Shown: one piece after another, positions 13,797-24,676 of the stretch
Layout of the letters: each line of letters opens with the position of its first letter
Position numbering within the stretch: the stretch's first letter is position 1
Notes under the pieces: generated by a model
Told to the model about the DNA's origin: nothing
Seen by the model: the letters and a program-made list of their open reading frames with translations, nothing else
Databases searched by the model: none
From: Rhynochetos jubatus
Taxonomy: Eukaryota > Chordata > Aves > Eurypygiformes > Rhynochetidae
Assembly: GCA_027574665.1 (NCBI GenBank)
Contig: CM050690.1
Location: forward strand, 65,505,905-65,569,904
Length of the DNA stretch: 64,000 nucleotides
Direction of reading: 5' to 3'
Translations under genes and position numbers: made by a program

Positions 13797-14690
13797 CGTC
13801 CCCGTGAGAAAGTTTTACCGCTCACACCGGCAGGGTGAGCCGCAGGCGAGTTGTCCGGCGGCTGTGTCCTCCACTGGAAGGAGCCCAGGCGCACGGTCGG
13901 CTACGCGTAACGGGGCGGCAGCGGCTTACGCCGCTAGCAACCTTCCGCGGGGCTGCCACAGCCGAGCCCGGCTGCGGGCAGATGCTCCGCGCTCTGGCCG
14001 CCCCTTCCAAATTTCCCTCGCACGCCTGTGCTTTCCCGGGGCGGACGGCAGCCCCTCCCGTTTCCCCCACATCACGGGGTGCCGTGTCGCACGCCTGTCC
14101 GTGCACACACACACGCGGCTGCGAGCAGAGCAGCGCGCCCGGCCCGGGACGGCCGCTCCGCTCCGCCGCGGTGAGTGCGCTGCCGACGGGCGCGTCCCGG
14201 GGACGGCGGCCCCGCACGGAGCAGGGCAGTAACTTTTGGCGCGGAGCGGCGCGCTGGGGCCGCGGCGGCACAGTTTGGGGAGATGGAGGAGGAGAAGGAG
14301 GAGGAGGAAGGGGCGGCAGCTGCGTGGCTCCGCGGGGGCGGGAGAGACGGGCGGGGCGCGGCGCGGCGCTGCTGGCGGCCGCCGCCGCCGGAGGAGGAGG
14401 AGGGTCGGTACGGGCGGGTGCTGCTGGCGAGCTCCGGTAAGAAGGCGCCGCGCGTCTGAAAAGTTAATTCGGGGGGTCGCTAGGTCCCGGGGCCGTGAAG
14501 AGGCAGCGGTTGCCGGCGGAGGTGCTCGGAGGCAGGGGCGCACCTGCCCGAGCCCGGCTCGCAGGGGGTGTGTGTCCCGCTCGGGCAGCCACAGCGGCTT
14601 CTCTGGAGGAGCGACAGTTAGAGCAACTTACCGTGTGGTTTGGTAACAGGAACCGGGTTCGTTGCGAGGTTGGCTGAAGTCTCTCGCGGG
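13797..14690 (+). promoter_or_regulatory. CpG island, probable GCNT4 promoter
   Basis: This is a sharply bounded, very GC- and CpG-rich block in otherwise AT-rich DNA, with many GC boxes (for example GGGCGGGGC near 14350). An E2F-like TTTGGCGC lies at 14235-14242. A GAGGAG-rich purine run spans 14283-14312 and a GCC/GGA run spans 14378-14403. No TATA box is evident, as is usual for CpG island promoters. It is the only strong island in the window and lies upstream of GCNT4 on the same strand, so I assign it to that gene by inference. An antisense or bidirectional transcript is also possible. Confidence 0.75.
14243..14436 (+). other. GCNT4: candidate first noncoding exon of GCNT4 (5' edge unknown)
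   Basis: A good splice donor, CTCCG|GTAAGA, lies at 14436/14437 inside the CpG island. A second strong donor, CCGCG|GTGAGT, lies at 14170/14171, so the first exon could end at either place. The transcription start cannot be read from sequence; the start given is only a lower bound below the E2F-like site. Joining to 33239 would give an intron of about 18.8 kb. Transcript data would settle which donor is used. Confidence 0.45.
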
Positions 14691-17600
14691 GCTTGTTTTC
14701 TGTCTTACAGTAAACCGGTAGAAACCTACGTGTTAGTCTGTAGCTGTGTTTAAGTTGCCAAGTGCAATTACTCATTTCTTTAGTATGGAAAGAAGCTCTT
14801 GTTCCTTGTGAGGAAACAAAAAGTAACAGAACAGCAAGGATCTGTCAGAAAAAAACCTGGGTTTTTTCCTCGTGGAGAGACAGTAGCAGCTTCCGTCATT
14901 TTGGGGTGAAAAGGCTTGTTCTAACCTCAGGGAAAGGCTTGTGGTAAAGGGACCTTCCCTTGAGGTTAACTCGTCCACTGTGTCCCACCTGAGGATCCAC
15001 TGAACATCATCTGAATTGTTCCAAAGATCTAGTCCATAAACCAGCCTGCTTCATTTTGAGTTAGGCAAATTTCCTTAATTGTAACCTTTTAAAATAAATA
15101 ATCTTCCTTAATAATAATCTTGCTGCATTTGATAGCCTGGGAGAGTAACAGCTGAGAAGTAGATAAACTTTCGACCAGCATGGAGGCGGTGAACAGGAAA
15201 GAGCTGCTTGTTCTCTTTGATACCAAGAACTACAACAGTCGAGTGATACCGGAAGGCAAAAGATTGAAAACAAGTAGAGAAAGTGGGTTTTTACACAATG
15301 CTCATGCCAGCTGTAGTGTGTCCTGTGTGTTGTCCTCCTGCCCCAGTCTACTGGATGGCAGAAAACTTGTGTGGGTTCCAAAGCAACTGGATGGAAGAAA
15401 TCAAAATTTCGTGAGAAGAAAGTTGTAACCCCTGGCTTTGGAAACTGCAAGGGGATGGAAACTGGAGAAGATGTTGGAGGGTACTCATTCTCCTTCTCTT
15501 TCTCCTCCTTCTAAGAATCTGCTTTTCAGTACTCTGAGACAACATCCTGGGCTGGATGGGCCCTATGGATGTGATGTGCCTGTTCTTCCATGTATGTAGC
15601 TTTTCTGAGATGAACATAGAAAGGGAAGTGAAAGGTTATTGTATTTGTGCACCTGTGGTTTTTGGTCTTGCATATCTCTTACTGATGGCTTGGGGTTTTT
15701 TTTGTCCAGTTCTTGTGTATTTTTCTGTACACTGCCCAGCTGTAAAAGCATTTAAAGATCACTAACCACTCTGGCTAATGCTTTTTGACACATGATTCAT
15801 ATAAATGAGAAATTGTCAAGGACTACGACTTTTCAAAAAGCAGTAGAGGTGATAAGGGATACATTCAGGTTTTAATTGCTTGTGTTGGCACAACCCTTGT
15901 GCTGGAGTTACAGTGAGGATGCAGGAAAGGGAACTGGACACTGAAACTGCTTGTGTACCGGGTTCTGTAGATTTTGTGGATGATAATCTGTACTGTGTAT
16001 GGTATTTTCTGGCCTAATATGTGCAAATTATTCTAGTCAGTCAACAGACTCCCTGTGATCATCTTAAAAATGCCTTATTGGCTGAGACTAGATCTCTGAA
16101 ATTCTGTAGAAGTAGTCCAGGTAAGCTGGGAAGAATTAACCAAAGGTAAAATTGTAAAAGCATGAAAGGGTAAAGCTGTGTGCTATCATTAGGTATAAAG
16201 AAACCAGTGAGTGCTGTTGCGTAGTATTCAGGAAAGCCCAGAAAATGCTGCAACGTTGGTTGATAACGAACTGGTAAGTCCAGAGATTGTTGATCATGCA
16301 AATCTTGCCAGCCTGGCAGCTGTATAGCCTGGCCAGATGTGGCTGTGAGGGCCTCCGCCCATGTCCACAATGTGCACTATGATTTCAAGAAGGTTTATGT
16401 CTACTAACAGGATGAGAACAGAGCATTTTCAGACTTCAGCAAAAAGATTTCAGAAATGGGTGAGGAAGGGATATTTGGAAATGTGTTAGCTGTTGGTCAG
16501 AGCTAGGAGTGGAGCACCAGACAGGTACTGATGTGCCTGCCGTTAGTCTTGGTGGTTACTGTGTACCTACGCGACAGATTGGTAGGAAGTGGGTAAGGAG
16601 TGTGGGCTGTCCAGATGCGTGATGCTGAAGTGAATTTGGTCTCGCTAACAGACGATGCTTAAAAGGACTATAGCAGGAGCTTACGGTGTTTGTGTAGCTG
16701 TTAGAGCTACAGAAAGGTGTTAGGAGTCATACAGTGACTCCAGCTTTTGAGGTCTCCCAGGAAATATCGATAGAGGAGCTAAGAGACACAGATGAGTCAC
16801 AAAAAGCTCATTTCTGCAACATAAACTGCAGGGTGCCAAATCCAGCAAGGGAGATAAATTTTGCGTAACTGTCAACAAGTCAAGCCTCATCAGACCTCTT
16901 GCTGAAAAATTCAGATTGAAGAAGGCTTCAGCAGGATTTGCAACGTGACCAAGTGCGATGCACAGGTCCCTCTTCTTAGAGTAATATCTAATCACATCAC
17001 ACCCAAACAGACACATCATTAAGCAGAGGACATGGTACATACCAGCCCCTTGGAGACCCACACTGCTATCACATTGTTTAACCTCAGTGTGGCTTGTGTG
17101 GTGCATCAGGAAGCTAGCCACTGGCCCAGGCAGGATTCCCAGGGCTAATCAAAGACTTTTTTCCTTTTGGATTGACATTGTGGAGCACTGTTGGCCTGTG
17201 TGCATTTTTGTGGTGCACCATTGCTTGATGGGGTATCTTTCTGCATGCTTGCTTTTCAGGCAAGGACAAGTTGGCACCTTAACCTTATTCAGATATGCAG
17301 CTCTCTGTAGACCTTGTCCAACTTTGCATGTGTTGGGAGCTTTTGTCTCCCATAATCCCTTTATTTCTGTGTTCTTAACCTTTTTTTAATCAATTCCTAA
17401 CATTTGATACCATTGCCCAACTGTACTCTCCCCATTACTCCGAAAAGGGGTAAAGTTGACCCAGCTACTGTCATGCTTCAGCATGCCTTGTACATGCTGG
17501 GAGTGCCAAATACTAATGGGGAAATCATATACGGTGAGAACAGTTTGAATTCACCGTGCTGGGCCCATCGGGCTAAGGCAGGACTGCAAGATCCTGTGGG

Positions 17601-19217
17601 TCTGCAGCACTCAGACCTCTCTTTGGAGCTTATGAGATTCAGCCTGCTCCTGCCACACTGGAGAATGGAGTACAAATAATAAGTTCCATAGTATAGAGTG
17701 GTGTGGTCTATAAATTCATATGAGCTGGAAGGCTGCTGATGAAGAGGAGGCTGGTGTGCACAATACTTTCGTCAAAATGCGGATGGAGAGGAGAAGGCTA
17801 AATACGCCTTTAGGAGTACTGCTGCTATGCTTTCCTCGAGGGAAAATACTGTTTGTGGTACGTGCAAATAGCACAATGTTCAGCTCCTCAAACTTCTTTG
17901 TAACGATTGCACATACAAAGCTTAGGTATAATAGCACAAAAATATATTTCTTGACATATAATGACATTGTATGCCATATGAGGTACTTATGTATGGGTCA
18001 ACTTGCAATGCAGATCATCTTTAAACAGAGTTTTAAAAAGTATCACCAGGACTGTAGGGGTGATACCAGTAGCCCAAATTTCTTGCCTTGGCTGGGTGAC
18101 AGTGGTAATTTATCTGTGGAGTGAGCAAGGCCTCTGACACAGGTCTCAGTACCTGAAGCACCATGTGAGTCTCAAAGTCACTGAGGCTTTCAGCAGAGGC
18201 TCGTCACACCTGGGTGCTTTCCTGCCTCTCCTCAAATGCTCTTCACCCTGGTGTAGAAGGAAATTAGGTTGCTTTGTTGTCATCTGTCTATTTACAGTGG
18301 TGTTTTATTTCCCTGATCTTCTTGCTGTTTAGAAATGCTAAATGAGTAAATGAACATATATGCTTATTATAGAGATAATGGCTTGCACAGCTTATCACAC
18401 AGTGCCTCCATGCTCACTATTTTTCAGCTAATATTTTACACTATTGTTTCTTAATCTTTGCAGGCCATGATGTTGTCCCTGCTACTTCTGTACATCCGAC
18501 TTCATACGCGCTTGAAACGCTGAGGGCTGCAGGAACCGTCAGGATGGACCAGACACTGGGACTTTGTTCAACCACCAAGCTGGCCATGCCTGTGTCGATC
18601 TTCTGGGACAGAGCATTCTGAAGAGCTCTGCAAGGGAAAGAGACCACAGCAAAGCCTGCGAGGTGGGTCTGCAGCTCTCCTTTCAATGATCTTGCTGATG
18701 TGACAAGCTGTGACTTTGACGGTGAAGACTTTTACGTGGGGTGAATTGACTCAAAGGGGATGATTTACAGCAGGGGATTGTGGACAAGGGTCTGCAAGCA
18801 GCTTGGTTAAGGAAGCAGAGAAACATTTTGAGCTGTTAATGGCAGCTTTTCTGCAGTGCAGTTTCTCCTGCCTCCCTGTCTAACAGGAAAATTCCACCCT
18901 CTTTTACAGTGCTACTCCTTGCCAACGTACACAAGTTGTGGCCCTTTGGGCCCAATTTTTAAGTTATGTGGTAGTTTGGGGGTAAAGGTTAACCATCTCT
19001 CCACCATAGTAGTAGTGTTTTAAACTCTCATATGAGTTGGAGTGAAGCTGTTAAACTGTAGATTGCCCAAAATTAGAAGTGAGTAAACTCTATTTACCCA
19101 GGTTTGGGTTTAAAATTTTTCTTTCCTTTTTTTTTCTTTTATTTTCATTTTGATTCCTGCCTTTATGGTGCATTAAGTCCTTGGCAAACATGGATACTCC
19201 CATTTCTTAAAGTCAGA
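14691..19217. other. presumed GCNT4 intron, no feature seen
   Basis: CpG content falls to background. Frames are short and unlike known proteins. T-rich sequence occurs near 19118-19150, before the LTR. Confidence 0.5.
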
Positions 19218-19808
19218 TGTCGTGGTTTAACTCAAGCTGGCAACTAAGACCCACACAGACACTCACTCACTTCCCCTCATGGGATGGGGGAGAGAATCGG
19301 AAGGGTAAAATTCAGAAAACTGGTGGATTGAGATAAAGACAGTTCAACAGGTAGAACAAAAGCTGTGCACACAAGCAAAGCAAAACAAGGAATTGAATCA
19401 CCAGTTCCCACCAACAGGCAGGTGATCAGCCATCCCCAGGAAAGCAGGGCTCCATCACACGTAACTGTTTCTTGGCAAGACAAATGACATGACTCCAAAC
19501 ATCCCCCCCCTTTCCTTCTTCTTCCCCCAGCTTTATATGCTGAGCATGACATTATATGGTATGGAATACCCCTTTGGTCAGTTGGGGTCAGCTGTCCCGG
19601 CTCTGTGCCTTCACAGCTTCTCGTGCACCCCCAGCCTGCTTGTTGGTGGGGTGAAGAGCAGAAAGGGCCTGGACTCTGTGTAAGCAGTGCTCAGCAGTAA
19701 CTAAAACATCCTTGTGTTATCAACGCTGTTTTCAGCACAGATCTGAAACACAACCCCATACCTGCTACTCTGAAGAAAATTAACTCTATCCCAACCAAAA
19801 CCGGCACA
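19218..19808 (-). mobile_element. solo LTR, ERVL-like endogenous retrovirus
   Basis: A 591-bp element with TG...CA ends. I recognise it as an LTR family abundant in neoavian genomes (the + strand edge reads GTGGTTTAACTCAAGCTGG). On the minus strand a TATAAAG box (19531-19537) sits mid-element, so the LTR is oriented opposite to GCNT4. No internal gag or pol sequence adjoins it, so it is a solo LTR. I could not see a convincing target-site duplication. It lies in the presumed GCNT4 intron. Open frames within it are incidental. Confidence 0.85.
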
Positions 19809-20097
19809 TGAGGGAATTTAAATACTCAATGTATAAGCAGTGAGACTGGAGAATTCCTGTGGCTGACTATCCCTGGGCTTTCTAAACACTTTCTTGCTTT
19901 AACAGGGCTGCAAATCCTCTGAGTAGCTGGACAGAATAGTCTGGGATCTACCAAGGGATTTGCTGAGAGGGTTTTCTTTTCAGGCCTCCTCCAGAACAGC
20001 TTCCACCAAAAGCAGTTTGGATTAGTTGGGGATGCAGAGGAGCCAGATTCATTTCTCTTGTGCATTGTATGACTTCTTGCATGATCCTGCAGAAGTC

Positions 20098-20515
20098 AGA
20101 ATCAGAGGATCATTTAGGACAGAAAAGGTCTAAGATCATAAATTACAACTGTTAACCTAACGCTGCGAAGTCCACCATTAGACCATGTCCCTAAGTACCA
20201 CATCTACATGTCTTTTAAATACCTTCAGGGATGGTGACTCAACCACTTTCCTGGGCAGCCAGTTCCAATGCCTGACAATCCTTTTCGTGGAGAATTTTGT
20301 TCTTAATATCCAATCTAAACCTCTCCTGGTGCAACTTAAGCCCATTTCTTCTTGTCCTGTACTCGTCAAGTGGGAAAAGTGACTGATACCCACCTTGCTA
20401 CAAACCCCTTTCAGGTAGTTGTAGAGCGCAATAAAGTCACTTGCCTGTTTTCCTGGCCAGAGTGAAGAGACACAGGGTTTCTTTAGCTCAGCATGTCTCT
20501 GGGACATGGACATAC
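20098..20515 (-). mobile_element. CR1 LINE 3' end fragment
   Basis: The minus strand reads as a CR1 tail: the 3' terminus lies near 20098 and the end of the ORF2 product extends leftward from about 20500. The minus frame at 20178-20726 contains the typical late CR1 peptide (residues such as RHWNWLPRKVVESP). Its extra N-terminal part is not CR1 and looks incidental. Confidence 0.92.
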
Positions 20516-23500
20516 TGGAATTGTTAGGTATTTTACTGCAATTATGTGGATCACAGATGTACTGTAGGCAACTAGAAAAGACCATCCAGCCTTTTCTAAA
20601 GAACATATGGGGAGTTGGAACTGAGTGGCAGACAGACAAGCAAAACAACTCGCTGTCAGCACAGCGGGTTCTGTTAGGAAACACGGGTCTATGTATCCCA
20701 TGCAATGAAGAGTCTTTGCGTTTCATGCTGGGACAAAGTCATATGTAATACCAATAATTGCCGAATCTTTGCTGAACCTGTGTTTCCCATGTATTTAGTG
20801 AGAAGCTGTCTTTCCTCTTCTAGAAGCACAAAACAGGCTTTGGCAAACTGTAAATTTTTATTTTTTTTTTTTGTGGTTGTGTTCCTTGGGGCATTGTGTT
20901 TTCTTAAGTCTTCAGGGTCTTAAAATTGGCAGGCTTATCATTTAATTAGGCTTGGATCTAAAAGTAATGGCATAATTTTCCACATCTTGAACCTCAATTA
21001 GGGGTCCATAAGGCAGCATGTAAGTAATTGTAGTTATTTAGCTTTTACTTGTCCACCCTTAAGTGGAAATATAAGTATTACATGAGGCAAGCCAAAGCAA
21101 GGGGGTGAGCTGTGTGGTACGAGGCTGGTAGTGGGCACTGCTATGTCACATGGTTATAGGCTGAGGCTCCAGTGCAGGGAAAGTGAGTGGAAAAACCAGA
21201 CAAATTCTATTGAACCAACTGATCTATATTTAATGCCAATAAAAAGTACTCTACAGCAGCTCTGCAATCCCTATCAATAGATAATTTTGCAATGGAAATA
21301 ACCAGCTACCAGCGGTAAATACTAGCCCATGAATAAATTAGCTTTATCAGCTAGCAGCGTAGAGTTAAAAGTTTAATTCAAACAGTTAGTTTACTAAAAA
21401 AAAACCCCAAAAAACAAACAAAAACCCAAACGAAAACCAAACTCAACGAAAATCACACTTAGGGAAGCACATTGTTACTTTTCTCCTTCCTCAGCTTCCC
21501 AGGAACATCATCCCCTCTACCTTCCCCAGAGACACATCAAGTGACTTGATTTGTCTAGAGGAGAGGGGAAAAACCAGAAGGAACTAACTGCGTATTTCTG
21601 CAGGGCTGGTCATGGAAACAACTCGACCAAATTTGCATTGCTGTGGGAGTGGGTGTGTGTTAAGCAAACAGAGATATTTTATCAGGCAGAGCTTTTCTCA
21701 AAGTGGTTTTGCCTGGAGGAGCGGGAATTGTTCCCATGTTTCTGCTATTATATGGTAATGGTGTTGGTTGCTGAACTACACTGTTACCTGGTTTCCAAGG
21801 AAAGGTGTAGGCACTGACTTTGCCTCAGATGCCTTTGAGGGATGGGGGAGTAGCAAGTCAGAGAAAGCACCTGTTTTGCTGCTCTGTTTGATTTTTATTG
21901 TTAATTCTACCTACATGAAAGCACTTACCCTCATTCAGCCTTCTCTCCAGTCTCCTTTTTCATTATTTCCCAACCTTTGTTCTGCTGCTCCAACTCTTCT
22001 CAGCACCCATTCCCTTTTTATTTTTTTAACCTAAGTGATAAGCAAGGAGCCTGGTTTGTGCAGTGCATTGGCAGAAGGGCTTCTGCACTGGCAGGAGAAC
22101 AACATGGCTGGATAGGAGCACTCCTGTTCCTCTGCATCCACTCTCTCCATTTCCTCTCTTTTCACAGACCTGCATTCAGGCTTGACCATTTCACTTAGCT
22201 CTTGCTCTGTGGCGAGAACAAAGACAGGTTGCCCCATGACAGCATTCATAGCAAGTACTACGTATTTCAGATCTTCTGAGGAGAGAGGACTGCCTACTGA
22301 CAGCCTGCATTTTCGAAGAACCCCTATTATGGTAGCAGCCAATGTGTCTTGCCACAGCCAAGCTAATGTGACAACAGGCAGAGATTGTTCTCGCCAGCTG
22401 GCCATCTGGCATGACACAAAAAATCACTTGTGACATCTGAAGCCAACCGTAGAGAGTCACAGACCTCTCTGGTGGGCAATGCTAAAGTAGAAAAGAAGCA
22501 ACATAAATTTGATAGGGCTACATGTTAAGGGAGATCATGGCTTTTGGGTTTTTTTGTAACTCAGTGTAGTCGGTGGTTGAGCTTGGACTTTTGCTCACCT
22601 ACTGAACAGGTCCTTCAGGAAGGGCTGGAAGAGGTCAGAGCAGGGGGGTGGGCCAGTGGACATTGGCTGAGACACACCCAACATTCCTCAGGAAAGTTGC
22701 CTTTCGTTGGTTGTTGCAGGCAGACAGGTTGCAAACTTCCTCAGGTAGCTCTGCCTGCGTGTCCTGCTCCTGATCCTGTTGCTTTCAGTGTTGTCTGGAG
22801 CACCTTTCCCTCTCCATGGGCCAGCTGACTCTGAGCAGAGATCCCTCCAGCACCCCTGGGGAAAAACTTGCCCAACCTTCCAAGCAGGATTTTCATCCTT
22901 CTGCCTGCATCTTGGCCCCACCAGGGCTTCCTGTGACGGACCGGGCTCTTCGTAGCAGCTGCACCCTGCAGGCAGCATCCAGGGAGCTTGTGGGCTCTGT
23001 AGGTCCACCTGGCAGCTTCTACCTTTAATCACTGAAGCCCTTGTGTTCAATAGAGCACAAGCTACAACAGAAAAGGCACAATGAGGAAAGGGAATGAAGT
23101 GCTGGGGTGTTGCAAAATTCCTTGTAGTCTCAAACAAAGTGGTTGATGAGCTGTTAATAAATCAGTTTGATCTGAATGCAGACAAACTGGGAGCACCTCT
23201 GCAGTGCATAGGAAAGGTTGGAAGAAGACCACAGATTCTGATGAAGCCAATGACACATTTGCCCTTTTGGGGCCAGTCAAAACAAGGTCTTAATTGGGTA
23301 CTTTTTTAGTTACAAACGGTCTCTATCCTAAGTAGCTTGTTTGAACCTTCACTGTTTTTCATGGCTGAGTTTGTCCCGTGGGAGTTTTTACTAGATGGAG
23401 AGAAGGAGAAAAGAGTAGATGTTAAAATGTAAATACCCACAGGTCTTTGACTTCTGAGTTAAAGAAAAATCACCCGAATAATGCAGCTATTACTTTAAAG

Positions 23501-24583
23501 GAACAGCTTTCTGGACACTGCTTTATTCCCAAGAAGGCTTTTGGCAGTAGCCATAGATAAGTTGTTTGTGAAACAGGAACAGAGTTTTTGGGAGGGGCTG
23601 GGGCTGCTTCTTCAGTGCCAGGTGGAGGGGGGTCCACTATCTTTTTTCTCACAAGGTGGTCAGTTTTCCTATTTTCTGATTTGTACTGCTGATACAGGGA
23701 TGCAAGAGTCGACTGTATGGGCTGCAGGTGAGACTTGTCGTGCAGAGCAAGAGGAACATTGGAGTTGGTAATTTGTTTCTGCTCAGGGTGCAGGGAACTG
23801 CAGATTCCTCCTGTGCAAAAATGGCAGTGGCGTCGCTAAGTTGCGCCAACTGGGAGTGGCTGTTACTCCCAGTAACAGCATGAGCCCAAAGCCTGCTGCA
23901 GGGAACCTGTCTGTCTCTCTGGGTTGCTTGAACCCCTTCTTAACCCTTTATAGAGGGGTGGCCTCAAAGAGGGCTGAAGCTGCTGTATCCCTGATGGATA
24001 CAAGCCATTGGAAGTCAGCAGAGCAGAAGCTTGGTTCTCTAGGCTGTCTTGGCTTGTGCTGATCAGAGCAGTCCCAGGCTGGATTTCTCCATTGCCCCTG
24101 AGCACAGCTCTAGGGTGGAGGAGTTGCTGGGGTGTTTCCGGCAGAGGATCAGGGTCGAGTGCAATGCTGTTACCCCCAGAACACATCACACCAGAAATGC
24201 ACCAAAGCTGTTGCAAGCTGAGCAGGCAGAGCTCGCAGTGCTGGTGCAAAAGCTGGGCTCTTGTCCTGGCTCCTGTTTGTTGGGGCAGTGGCCTTCCTAG
24301 GGATGCCTCATCCAGCCTGTCTCGCAGCCCATGCTCTGGGATGAACTGATGGTTCCTTTGTGGTTCTTTATGTATTCCCATAGGCTGTGGAGAGACCTGG
24401 ATGCTTAGTTTGAGAAACACTGGGCAAGGAAGGTATCACATATGTGGTACAGCAACCAGGATATGAAACAGGTTCTCTGCTGGTTTTCTTCAAGGTCAAA
24501 TACAGAAGCACTCTGGGTAATTTAAACACATTGACTTCTGCTCTCTAGCGTAAAATATTCCTAGAGGTTGTGGAACAACGTCA
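20516..24583. other. presumed GCNT4 intron, no repeat recognised
   Basis: It contains the CAAA-rich tract at 21396 and a 128-codon minus-strand frame at 22031-22417 with protein-like composition but no recognised family. Nothing else is supported. Confidence 0.45.
21396..21453. repeat. CAAA-rich low-complexity tract
   Basis: A and C only apart from scattered G and T bases; units such as AAACCCC and CAAACAAAAACCC. It lies in the presumed GCNT4 intron. Confidence 0.9.
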
Positions 24584-24676
24584 AGCAGCCCAGTGGAAAC
24601 GTCCCTGTCCATGGCAGGGGGATTTAACTCAATAACGTTCAAAGGTCCCTTCCTACCCAAACCTTTCTATGAAATA
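24584..24676 (+). mobile_element. short CR1 LINE 3' end
   Basis: TCCCTGTCCATGGCAGGGGG followed by AAAGGTCCCTTCCTACCCAA and TTTCTATGAAAT is the end of a CR1 in sense orientation, only about 90 bp long. Confidence 0.85.

Noticed and set aside
13804-14646. Several overlapping frames of 90-205 codons on both strands
   Set aside because: They are Arg/Ala/Pro/Gly-rich on both strands at once, which is what the high GC of the CpG island produces. None resembles a known protein.
20178-20726. 182-codon minus-strand frame
   Set aside because: Its C-terminal half is the standard CR1 ORF2 tail; the N-terminal part is read-through into flanking DNA.
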